From contig CAZGHD010000056.1 of the NCBI GenBank assembly GCA_964525525.1, positions 1 to 12,430 on the forward strand: 12,430 bases of DNA. The letters run 5' to 3'. Made by a program: the position numbers and the translations under genes. The stretch comes from RGIG2161 sp964525525 (GTDB taxonomy: Bacteria > Bacillota > Clostridia > Oscillospirales > CAG-272). Numbering within the stretch: the stretch's first letter is position 1; every line of letters begins with the position of its first letter. The notes beneath the pieces are model-generated. The model was not told where the DNA came from. It ran no database searches and worked only from the letters and a program-made list of their open reading frames with translations. Of this stretch, positions 1-6,756 are shown piece by piece.

Positions 1-228
1 GGGGCGTCGAGGACGTCGCCCCCTACAACGGTAAAGCAACATTCTGCCGTATCGCGATTTGTTTCAACATTAAAGAGATTTTGTAACAAAGAATATGGGA
101 TAAATATTTGGCAAAGAGGTTTTAATGACCATATTATTCGTAATCAACATGATTTTGAAGAGCACCTGAAATATATCCACGAAAACCCGCTGCGTTGGTA
201 CTATGACGAATTATACGCGGAAGAATAG
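1..228 (+). CDS. REP-associated (Y1/IS200-like) transposase, C-terminal part
   Basis: Frame 1 is open from the window edge to a TAG at 226-228 and gives 75 residues; the N-terminal part lies outside the window. The motif WQRGFNDHIIR (about residues 40-50) followed by HLKYIHENPLRW (about 57-68) is the typical C-terminal pattern of the Y1 transposase / RAYT family, single-strand DNA transposases that use one tyrosine nucleophile and act on hairpin DNA. In the helix where relatives usually carry that tyrosine (a KSYT-like segment) I read LKRFCNK, so Phe seems to occupy the position; this is a by-eye alignment. WQRxFxDHIIR usually carries Tyr where this protein has Asn. No flanking insertion-sequence ends are visible. 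The gene is convergent with the thuA-like gene and separated from it by a hairpin terminator. Family assignment is good; activity is uncertain. Confidence 0.82.
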   Translation, partial: GASRTSPPTTVKQHSAVSRFVSTLKRFCNKEYGINIWQRGFNDHIIRNQHDFEEHLKYIHENPLRWYYDELYAEE

Positions 229-250
229 CATATGCGCGAAGTGAATAAAG

Positions 251-284
251 AGAACCGACAGAATTACTCTGTCGGTTCTTTTTC
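251..284 (+). terminator. Rho-independent terminator after the transposase
   Basis: An 11-bp perfect stem (AGAACCGACAG at 251-261 with its complement at 269-279; A262-T268 can extend it) is followed by a T run at 279-283. It lies between the two convergent stop codons (228 and 290). The plus-strand T tract fits termination of the transposase. On the minus strand the following sequence (CTTTATTC) is only weakly T-rich, so it may also stop the thuA-like transcript, less efficiently. Confidence 0.85.
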
Positions 285-289
285 CTATA

Positions 290-1030
290 TTACGCCTCGG
301 TCTTCGGCGGGATAGCTTCGATGGGATCCTGCCACTCGGCAAGCTCGAGCTGGGGCTTAAACTTGGGAGCCGCCCAGCGGATAGCGTTTTTGATAACCTT
401 GATGACGTTCTCGTTGTGGTAGCTCGGGAGAGACTCGTGGCCGGGATGGAAGTAGAAAATCTTACCGAGACGGCGCTTGAAGGTGATACCGCCGCGGAAC
501 ACGTTACCGCCCTTGAACCAGCTGATGAAAACTATCTCATCAGGGGTGGGAATGTCAAACAGTTCGCCGTACATTTCCTCCTCGTCAAGCTCGAAGTGAA
601 GCGGAACACCCTCTGCGATGGGGTGGGCGGGATCAATAGTCCAGATGTGAACGTTCTCGCCGGGGCACTCTCTCCAGGTCAGGTGACAGCTGGTGCCGAG
701 AAGACGGCGGAAAGGAAGGGATCTGTGCGCGGAGTGAAGGGGAATAAAGCCCATACCTTCAAGCACGCGGTCGCAGACCTTGTCAACTACCGCGGGATTT
801 ACGTCGTCGTGCAGGCAGTGACCCCACCATACAAGTACGTCGGTGTTGTCAAGGAGCTCGTCGGACAGACCGTGTCTCTCGTCCTGATGAAAATGAGCGG
901 TGGTTATCTCAAAATCGTCTTCAGCGAGCTTTTCTTTGAGGAAAGTGTGAATACCGCCGGGATATATGCGCTGACCGATGTCCTCGGTCTGCTCGCCGTC
1001 GTATTCGTTCCAGATTGTAACTCTTATCAT
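290..1030 (-). CDS. ThuA-like domain protein (trehalose-utilization family)
   Basis: The 246-residue protein matches the ThuA family (class I glutamine-amidotransferase-like fold) over its full length. It starts IRVTIWNEY with YPGGIH at about 23-28, then WWGH (68-71), LHSAH (98-102) and FHPGHE (194-199) near the C-terminus. ThuA was first described in rhizobial trehalose use, and relatives are often found near sugar catabolism genes; the exact reaction of this protein cannot be read from sequence. It has no signal peptide or membrane segment, so it is probably cytoplasmic. The start is fixed by an AGGAGG site at 1037-1042, six bases before the ATG. It lies 42 bp downstream of the peptidase gene with no clear minus-strand terminator between them, so it may be the last gene of that transcript, ending at the hairpin at 251-284. 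Residues after about 225 form a polar tail. Confidence 0.85.
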   Translation of the reverse strand: MIRVTIWNEYDGEQTEDIGQRIYPGGIHTFLKEKLAEDDFEITTAHFHQDERHGLSDELLDNTDVLVWWGHCLHDDVNPAVVDKVCDRVLEGMGFIPLHSAHRSLPFRRLLGTSCHLTWRECPGENVHIWTIDPAHPIAEGVPLHFELDEEEMYGELFDIPTPDEIVFISWFKGGNVFRGGITFKRRLGKIFYFHPGHESLPSYHNENVIKVIKNAIRWAAPKFKPQLELAEWQDPIEAIPPKTEA

Positions 1031-1072
1031 AATAAACCTCCTGGTTATATAGTTTTTATTTATCGGATATTT

Positions 1073-2551
1073 TTATCCGTTTTTTGTTTTTTCGGTAATT
1101 ACCACCGCCTGAGATCCCATTGATGCAAAGCTGATCTCAAGGTCGGCGCGCGGAACCGCGGTGGTGGGCTCGTTCTTTAGCGGGTTGCAAACGTAATAGT
1201 TTTCCGAGTCGTAGCCGATAAGCATAACGCAGTGCTGATTTTTCGGGTAGAGGTACACGTTTTCGCGGTCGTAGCTAAGCCACTGGTACACCTCGTTGAC
1301 CGCGGAATAATCCTGCGTTACCCAGATAGCGACGGGCACGTTTGAGTCTATAAAGTTTTCGCACAGCGCACCGAGAGTCGCGCCGGACACGTTTTGCGCG
1401 GAGTGCGATCTGTTTGCGAGATAGGAACTAAGCGCGTTTACGATAACGGGGGAAAAGCATCCCCAGCCGCCCTTTTCGGACGCAGGATCGCCCGCGTACA
1501 TCTTCTCTGGGTCGGGACCGAAGCGGGTGCCGAATCGGTTTTTGATCTCGCCCTTTTCAAGGTGAGAGTCTATAAATTCTTGTTTTCCGACGTCGTATCC
1601 CGCGTACTTCAGCAGCATTACCGCAGATACCGCCTCACATCCGTTCGGATAATCGGGGAGCTGTGAGATATGCTCGGCTTCGAGAATTTTTAACTTTGAA
1701 CGCTGTTCGCCGAAGTCGGATTCTTCAAGATACAGCATTATCTGCGAGGTGGTAAGCGAGACGGGGTAGTCGAAAACTACTCGGGACATACTGTCGTAAT
1801 ACAGGCGGCACAGCGTTTCAAAATTATATCCGTCTTCGTACGTTCCCGAGTCAAGCAGCTCGCGTGCTTTTGCGGTTACGTTGTCTATAAACTGCCGCTT
1901 GATATTTTCCCACTCGGGGTCGGTGTAGCTCTCGCTTTCAACACTTTCCTCATACTCATACGGGTTTCTTACGTATACGGGGCCGTTATCCGTATATATC
2001 ACGCCGTAATTCATAGTAGGCTGCCATTCGCGGGAATAGTCTGCGAGGGCGGAAATATGTAAGATCAAGTCGTCCTTTGACATGACCAGGTCGTCCTCGT
2101 CCTCGGTTATCTCGGTGACCTTGCGTATCTCTCCGGTAAACAGGAAATACCCGAAATCAAATCTTGCACTGAGCTCCTTGAACGTGTTGTAATAATACGC
2201 GCACACGTCTGCAGTATTTAGCTCGTTTAACCGATGATAGTAGAATATCGAGCTGCCGGTATACACCACGTTGCCCTTTGAGAACAGCATTCCGACTATT
2301 TTTTCGGCTTCGCTATAGGCGTAGATCTTGTCTTCGTCACCTATCTCGGGCTTTTGTTCTTCGCCGAGCTTCAGATTACGCAGGAAATAATTGTCCGAAA
2401 AGATTATGTTTTTTGAGAATTGATTCAGCCGCATCTGGCTGAAATACGCCGCCGAAACGAAGGCGATCAAAACCGACAGAATTATTATTATCACCGAAAG
2501 GATAATGACCACTGCGTTCGGTTTCATTTTGGCTTTACGTGTATTTTTCAT
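1073..2551 (-). CDS. Membrane-anchored C39-like cysteine peptidase
   Basis: The protein has 492 residues. A basic start (MKNTRKAKMK) is followed by one hydrophobic segment at about 13-35, then a long outside-facing region; this is a signal-anchor arrangement with no visible lipobox or cleavage motif. The last 200 residues resemble the papain-like C39_2 peptidase family: Gln297 in ISQLPDYPNGC as the oxyanion-hole residue, Cys305 as nucleophile, His440 in NQHCVMLIGYD, and Asn456 in VCNPL as the third residue. This region is not a bacteriocin-exporter fusion, because no ABC transporter segments are present. Residues 60-290 match nothing I recognise. The ATG is preceded by GGAGG at 2559-2563 with 7-base spacing. 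The gene lies 56 bp downstream of the YhaN-like gene without a terminator, so co-transcription is plausible. Substrate is unknown; cell-wall or protein cleavage outside the membrane is a guess. Confidence 0.78.
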   Translation of the reverse strand: MKNTRKAKMKPNAVVIILSVIIIILSVLIAFVSAAYFSQMRLNQFSKNIIFSDNYFLRNLKLGEEQKPEIGDEDKIYAYSEAEKIVGMLFSKGNVVYTGSSIFYYHRLNELNTADVCAYYYNTFKELSARFDFGYFLFTGEIRKVTEITEDEDDLVMSKDDLILHISALADYSREWQPTMNYGVIYTDNGPVYVRNPYEYEESVESESYTDPEWENIKRQFIDNVTAKARELLDSGTYEDGYNFETLCRLYYDSMSRVVFDYPVSLTTSQIMLYLEESDFGEQRSKLKILEAEHISQLPDYPNGCEAVSAVMLLKYAGYDVGKQEFIDSHLEKGEIKNRFGTRFGPDPEKMYAGDPASEKGGWGCFSPVIVNALSSYLANRSHSAQNVSGATLGALCENFIDSNVPVAIWVTQDYSAVNEVYQWLSYDRENVYLYPKNQHCVMLIGYDSENYYVCNPLKNEPTTAVPRADLEISFASMGSQAVVITEKTKNG

Positions 2552-2607
2552 TTTCAGTCCTCCCGTCAGGGTGAGTTCTTTATGAGGTCGGACTTAAAGA
2601 GTCGATT

Positions 2608-4896
2608 TTACAGAGATATTTTATTGTGATTAATGTTTTTTGCAAGCTCGGATTCACGCTTCTGACAGGTGAAAAGGAGAATTTGTCTGCCGTTTTCTGC
2701 GAGCTCGTCAAACAGCTCAAGCACCGAGGTGAGGCGTCCGTCGTCAACACGCGCGAAGGTCTCGTCAAAGAACATCGGCGGGATCTCTGATCGGTAGAGC
2801 AGCTCCATCAGAGCCAGACGCAGAGAAATATAAGTCAGGTCGCGCGTGCCTGAGGAGAGATAATCGGTCTCTCTCGTGATGCCGTCGATGCGGCAGGAGA
2901 GGTTAAGCCCGTTGTCAACGCCGAGGCGGTCGTATTTTCCGTCGGTCATTTTGGACAGCATTTCGCAGGCGGAGGAATTGAGCTTGGGGGATAGCCCGGT
3001 GCGGAGGGACACGCCTGCCGCGGCGAGTGCCTCCTCGGCGAGGGTGTACGCGTCGTGACGGAGGGTGAGATCCTCTATTTTTTTGTCAAGCTCGGATACC
3101 TTTGCGGTCATTTCCGCAGGATCGCCGGACACTGCCGACAGCGCGGCGAGGCGTTTTTGCTTTTCGCCTAACTTTTCGGTGAGCGCCGCAGAGGAGGAGA
3201 TCAAAAATTCTCTTTCGCGGCGGAGCGCGGTGAGATTTATCTGCGAGAGAGCTTCCAGATCCGCGCCCTCAAGCTGGCGGCGGATCTCTTTTTCGTTTAA
3301 GTTTTCAAGCGGTTCACGAGCCGCTCCGAGCGCGGATATGTGACGCTCCAGCTCGGTCTCAAGCTCGTTTTTGCTTGCTATTCTGTTCTCGAGCTGTTCT
3401 TCCAGCGTGGAAATGCCCTCGGGGGAGAGATCGTCTGTTGAAAGTCCGAGCTCTATCAGTGCCGCGGCGAGAGCCTTTGCCGCGTCGTTATGGCGCTCGC
3501 GCGCATATTCTGCAGACATTTTTGCCTCGGAAATCTCGGTGCGCTTGCGTTCTTTTATCTTTTCAAGATCGAAAAGAGTGTCAAGACAGTGGGAATAGTC
3601 CTGCGGACGCACGCCGCCAACGCGGGCAAGTGCGTGTTTAACGTAGGAACGGTGGCGCGCCTTGACGATAAAGCAGGTGATACTGATAGCCGCGAGCAGA
3701 AACGCGCCGAGGCAGATTCCGTAACCTATCATGCGGTCAACGAAGTACGCCGCAACGCCGAGACCTATCGTGAGGAGCGCGAATATCAGGGTGAGCACCG
3801 CTATTCCGGTAAGCGAGCCTGCACGGCGGTTGTGGCGATAGAATTTTTCTTCAGCCGTGTCTCTGCCGCCCATTTTGTAAATTTCGGTAACGTACTCGTC
3901 AGGCTCGGTGCTTGCAAGACCGCCGAGCGCACCTTCAAGCTTTGCGTTCGCCACGTCGGACGCGTTTTTGGTGAGGGAAAAGTCCTTTGAGCGTGCGCGG
4001 AGATTGCCGAGCATTTCGGCTTCTTTTTCTCCGCAGCCAAGCTCGGCGAGGCGAGCCTTCACATCCGCTATCTTTTTCTCGTGTGCGTGCACTATGTCAA
4101 ACCGCTTTGACGCGGTGTACGCCTCGCTCAGGTCCGCTAAACGTGCAAGCTCGGCACTGCGCGCGGCGTTTTTCTTTAATTTTTCGCTGTATTCCGCGAC
4201 CGAGCCCTCAAGCTCGAGGATCTCGTTTTGAGTCGCGCGGGATTCGGATATGCGGGTGCGGAGCGCGGAACGCTCGCACTCAAGCTCGTAAATGTCGCCG
4301 CCTTTTCTCGATTTGTGGAGCAGCTTGCGTCTCGCGTCGTCAAGGCGGGAGATAGCCTTGTCCACGTTGACAGACTCGTCTGCCGAGAAAAGGAGGTTTT
4401 CAATAGACGTGCTTATGTCGGTGCCGTTGACGTACGCGCCGGAGATCTGTCCGACAAGTGCGGTGGAGGTAAAAATACTCTCCGGCACACCGAAAAATTC
4501 CTCGCCCGGGCACTTTCCGCTGTATACCGTCGCGCCGTTTTCCTCGTCGATTACGGCGCAGTGCTCGCGGAAGGTCTCTCGAACGTTGTCCGCCGAGTCG
4601 GTGCGGGAGGACATTATAAGCTCGCGCTCAACACGGAACGGCTTACCGTTTGAGAAAATCGTGAGACTGCCTGCCGCGCGTCCGTGCTCCCATGAGATGA
4701 CCAGACGTCTCTCGGGCACGCTCATGCCGTCGGTGGGCTTGTTCTGCACGCCGTAAAGCATAAATTTTATAAAGGAGAGCAGGGTGGATTTACCCGACTC
4801 GTTTTTGCCTTCGATTATGTTAAGTCCCTCGGAGAAGTCGTAGTCACGGTCGGACAGCTTTCCGAAGGCGGTTATGTGGATTTGTTTTATGTACAT
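2608..4896 (-). CDS. YhaN/SbcC-like AAA ATPase with membrane hairpin
   Basis: The 762-residue protein has the split ABC-ATPase layout of the Rad50/SbcC/RecF superfamily. At the N-terminus is IHITAFGKL, with a Walker A GKNESGKST at 30-38. Long charged coiled-coil arms follow (about 170-330 and 420-600). Near the C-terminus is an ABC-signature segment YLSSGTRDLTYISLRLAL (about 675-692), then Walker B with MFFDET (about 708-713). Between the arms, where Rad50/SbcC has a CxxC zinc hook, there are instead two hydrophobic stretches (about 362-384 and 390-412), and I see no CxxC. This fits the YhaN branch, known from the Bacillus yhaO-yhaN pair, better than SbcC; it is also shorter than both. It likely powers the partner nuclease encoded 35 bp upstream (stop at 4932). 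The ATG at 4894-4896 has an AAAGGA site at 4905-4910. A role in DNA repair is inferred from the family. Confidence 0.85.
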   Translation of the reverse strand: MYIKQIHITAFGKLSDRDYDFSEGLNIIEGKNESGKSTLLSFIKFMLYGVQNKPTDGMSVPERRLVISWEHGRAAGSLTIFSNGKPFRVERELIMSSRTDSADNVRETFREHCAVIDEENGATVYSGKCPGEEFFGVPESIFTSTALVGQISGAYVNGTDISTSIENLLFSADESVNVDKAISRLDDARRKLLHKSRKGGDIYELECERSALRTRISESRATQNEILELEGSVAEYSEKLKKNAARSAELARLADLSEAYTASKRFDIVHAHEKKIADVKARLAELGCGEKEAEMLGNLRARSKDFSLTKNASDVANAKLEGALGGLASTEPDEYVTEIYKMGGRDTAEEKFYRHNRRAGSLTGIAVLTLIFALLTIGLGVAAYFVDRMIGYGICLGAFLLAAISITCFIVKARHRSYVKHALARVGGVRPQDYSHCLDTLFDLEKIKERKRTEISEAKMSAEYARERHNDAAKALAAALIELGLSTDDLSPEGISTLEEQLENRIASKNELETELERHISALGAAREPLENLNEKEIRRQLEGADLEALSQINLTALRREREFLISSSAALTEKLGEKQKRLAALSAVSGDPAEMTAKVSELDKKIEDLTLRHDAYTLAEEALAAAGVSLRTGLSPKLNSSACEMLSKMTDGKYDRLGVDNGLNLSCRIDGITRETDYLSSGTRDLTYISLRLALMELLYRSEIPPMFFDETFARVDDGRLTSVLELFDELAENGRQILLFTCQKRESELAKNINHNKISL

Positions 4897-4931
4897 TTCC
4901 GATTTCCTTTTAATAATTTTTGATTTTTACG

Positions 4932-6068
4932 TCAAAAGTCAATTATGTTCTCGCCTGCGAGCGCGGAAAGTCCGTAGCGGAGCGCCCACGCCGCGAGTTC
5001 CCTTTCACGCGGAGTGCCGCTTGTAAGCTTCGGGAGCATCGTGCGGTAGAACTCACCTCTTATCGAGATGTCCGAGCGCAGAAATTCATCGTCGTAAAGG
5101 GGCAGGGAGCGGTCGAGGATCTCGATTCCGTAAAGGCTTGTGAGCTGTTCGGAGATGGACGCGGTGTCCGGCAGGACGTGAGGCGCGGTGCTTCCCGTGA
5201 GGATAACGCGCAGGGTGGTGTCCTCTCCGTAGTGCTTTTCGGCGATTCTGTCTTTTATCAGGTCAAGAACGTCGTCAGCCGCGGCGGCTGAGCTGATGTC
5301 GATGTTTTCTATCATATATCTGCGGCGGGAGAAGCGGTAGGGACGGGGATTTATCTTTTTTGCGCCCGCCTCGTCGCGCGATATGTCTATCAGTATCGCG
5401 CCCTTGTGACCGCACTCGTCAAAGCTGCGTCCCTCAAGGCATCCGGAATATGCGTAAATCGCGCCCGAGGGAAGATTGTGAAGTCCGTCGGTGTTGTGTA
5501 CGTGACCGAGGGCGGTGTAATCCGCGCCGAAAGCCGCGATGTCCCGCTCGGTGATCGGGCAGTATTTTGAGATAGCCGAGGAGGTGTCCGCGTGACCGAC
5601 GAGGAGATTTATTCTCTCCGGGTGAGCAACGTGCTCGCCTGCGATCGGGCATATTTCAAGGGAGGAGGAGGTAAATGCGTAGCCGTAAACGTCCACTCCG
5701 TCCTCGGGAAATTCTATCACCGAAAGCTCACGTGAGTCGAAAACGTACACGTTTTCGGGGAAGGAAACGGTCGCCCAAACAGAATCGGGTGTGTACGGGT
5801 CGTGGTTTCCGGGTGCGATGATAAAATTGGTCGATTTGTTAGACTCAAACTCGCGCAAAACCAGATCTACCGTCTCGCGGGTGACAAATCCGTAGTCAAA
5901 CAGGTCGCCCGGAATGAGGACGTATTTAATTCCGCTCGTGCGTACGTATGTCATCACCGAGGTGAACGCCGCACGCAGTTCTTCACGCCTTTGCTCACTG
6001 TGCTTGACGTCGCAAAGAGAAAACGGACTGTCAAGGTGAACGTCGGCAAAATGCAGTATTTTTATCAT
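4932..6068 (-). CDS. YhaO/SbcD-like metallophosphoesterase (DNA exonuclease family)
   Basis: All calcineurin-like phosphoesterase motifs are present: FADVH (D9, H11), GDLFD (54-58), GNHD (87-90), GHAD (H159) and GHVH (188-191), which bind two metal ions. The order and the downstream ATPase partner match the Mre11/SbcD-Rad50/SbcC type, most like the YhaO branch. The protein is 378 residues from the chosen start. The open frame extends 12 codons upstream, but the ATG at 6066-6068 begins MIKILHFADVH as family members do and has a GGAG site at 6075-6078 with 6-base spacing. The longer start would run through a strong hairpin at 6081-6100. The C-terminal part (about 255-378) likely forms the ATPase-contact region. 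It is the first gene of the minus-strand block that includes the YhaN-like gene. Nuclease polarity and substrate cannot be seen. Confidence 0.87.
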   Translation of the reverse strand: MIKILHFADVHLDSPFSLCDVKHSEQRREELRAAFTSVMTYVRTSGIKYVLIPGDLFDYGFVTRETVDLVLREFESNKSTNFIIAPGNHDPYTPDSVWATVSFPENVYVFDSRELSVIEFPEDGVDVYGYAFTSSSLEICPIAGEHVAHPERINLLVGHADTSSAISKYCPITERDIAAFGADYTALGHVHNTDGLHNLPSGAIYAYSGCLEGRSFDECGHKGAILIDISRDEAGAKKINPRPYRFSRRRYMIENIDISSAAAADDVLDLIKDRIAEKHYGEDTTLRVILTGSTAPHVLPDTASISEQLTSLYGIEILDRSLPLYDDEFLRSDISIRGEFYRTMLPKLTSGTPRERELAAWALRYGLSALAGENIIDF

Positions 6069-6072
6069 ATCA

Positions 6073-6078
6073 ATCTCC
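6073..6078 (-). promoter_or_regulatory. RBS that fixes the YhaO-like start
   Basis: On the minus strand GGAGAT lies just upstream of the ATG at 6066-6068, giving GGAG plus six bases. It overlaps the in-frame ATG at 6078-6080 of the longer reading, which argues against that upstream start. Confidence 0.65.
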
Positions 6079-6080
6079 AT

Positions 6081-6100
6081 ACCGCCGCTTTTGCGGCGGT
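6081..6100. repeat. Perfect 8-bp hairpin in the YhaO-like leader
   Basis: ACCGCCGC at 6081-6088 pairs perfectly with GCGGCGGT at 6093-6100 across a TTTT loop. On the minus strand the hairpin sits three bases before the GGAGAT ribosome binding site of the YhaO-like gene. It is not followed by a T tract on that strand, so it is not a normal terminator. It could be a translation or mRNA-stability element, or an outlying arm of the neighbouring palindromic element. Confidence 0.6.
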
Positions 6101-6131
6101 GCAAAATTTTGGCAAATTCAAATGTTTTCGC

Positions 6132-6296
6132 GCCGCCCGAGATCCTTCGGCTTGAACGCCCGATGGGCGTTCCTCCATAAAGGCGTCATTCTGAGGGAGA
6201 ATGACCCACGGTCATTCGACTCGAACCCGACCGCAGGGAGGGCGCCGTCAGGCGGAATCTCCTTTATGGAGCTCCGCTCAGGATGACACGGGCGGC
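6132..6296. repeat. Nested palindromic REP/BIME-like element
   Basis: This non-coding stretch between rnhA and the YhaO-like gene is built of inverted repeats. Outer arms GCCGCCCG (6132-6139) and CGGGCGGC (6289-6296) are perfectly complementary. An inner pair CTCCATAAAGG (6173-6183) and CCTTTATGGAG (6261-6271) is also perfect. Inside them sit small hairpins: GAACGCCC-GAT-GGGCGTTC (6154-6172), GTCATTCT-GAGGG-AGAATGAC (6185-6205), and a mutually exclusive one, GAATGACC-CAC-GGTCATTC (6199-6217). A further compound stem spans 6252-6277. No reading frame of interest is present. The motif set is typical of dispersed intergenic palindromes; copy number in this genome cannot be judged from one window. 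Confidence 0.72.
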
Positions 6297-6303
6297 AAAT
6301 GAG

Positions 6304-6756
6304 CTATGCTCCTTTTATTCTCTTCCACTCGGATACGGCAAGCTGATCGCATCTTTCGTTGTATTCGTGGCCTGCGTGACCCTTTATCCAGTTGAACTTT
6401 ACCTCGTGCTTGTCGCACAGGTCAAGCAGTTTTCCCCATAGGTCGGGGTTGAGCGCGGGGGATTTATCGCTCTTTTTCCAGCCGCGGGCACGCCAGCCCT
6501 TTGCCCAACCGAGGGTTATTCCGTCGCAGACGTACTTCGAGTCGGTGGTGAGCGTGACCTCGCACGGCTCGCGCAGAGCCTCAAGCGCGGTGATAACGGC
6601 GGTCAGCTCCATACGGTTGTTGGTGGTGTCAGGCTCTCCGCCGGACAGCTCCTTTTCGTGTCCGCCGTAGACCAGCACCGCGCCCCAGCCTCCTGGGCCG
6701 GGATTACCGCTGCACGCGCCGTCGGTGTATATCATAACGTGTTTTTTATCTGTCAT
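6304..6756 (-). CDS. rnhA: Ribonuclease HI
   Basis: Ribonuclease HI cuts the RNA strand of RNA-DNA hybrids such as Okazaki primers and R-loops in the cytoplasm. In the 150-residue form chosen here, the catalytic carboxylates are Asp12 (in TDGACSGNPGPGGWG), Glu50 (NNRMELTA), Asp72 (TTDSKYV) and Asp137 (ERCDQLA), with His127 in IKGHAG. A basic W-rich handle region (GWAKGWRARGWKKSD) matches the substrate-binding protrusion of the E. coli type. No N-terminal hybrid-binding domain is present. Two in-frame ATGs exist, at 6766-6768 and 6754-6756; the second is preferred because AAGG lies five bases upstream and the protein then begins like other members. The gene overlaps the end of hprK by 11 bp, suggesting translational coupling. 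It ends just before the palindromic element. Confidence 0.95.
   Translation of the reverse strand: MTDKKHVMIYTDGACSGNPGPGGWGAVLVYGGHEKELSGGEPDTTNNRMELTAVITALEALREPCEVTLTTDSKYVCDGITLGWAKGWRARGWKKSDKSPALNPDLWGKLLDLCDKHEVKFNWIKGHAGHEYNERCDQLAVSEWKRIKGA

Noticed and set aside
1064..1092. 6-bp hairpin followed by a T-rich tract on the plus strand
   Set aside because: It has terminator shape only on the plus strand, where no gene ends here; on the coding minus strand the T tract is on the wrong side and the stem overlaps the peptidase stop.
416..1123. 235-codon plus-strand frame over the thuA-like gene
   Set aside because: It is antisense to a full-length family match and has no ribosome site or motif.
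1073..2551. Bacteriocin-processing ABC exporter
   Set aside because: The C39-like domain is C-terminal, only one membrane segment is present and there is no ATPase domain.
6132..6296. CRISPR array
   Set aside because: The repeats are inverted palindromes of varied sequence without regular direct repeats and spacers, and there are no cas genes.
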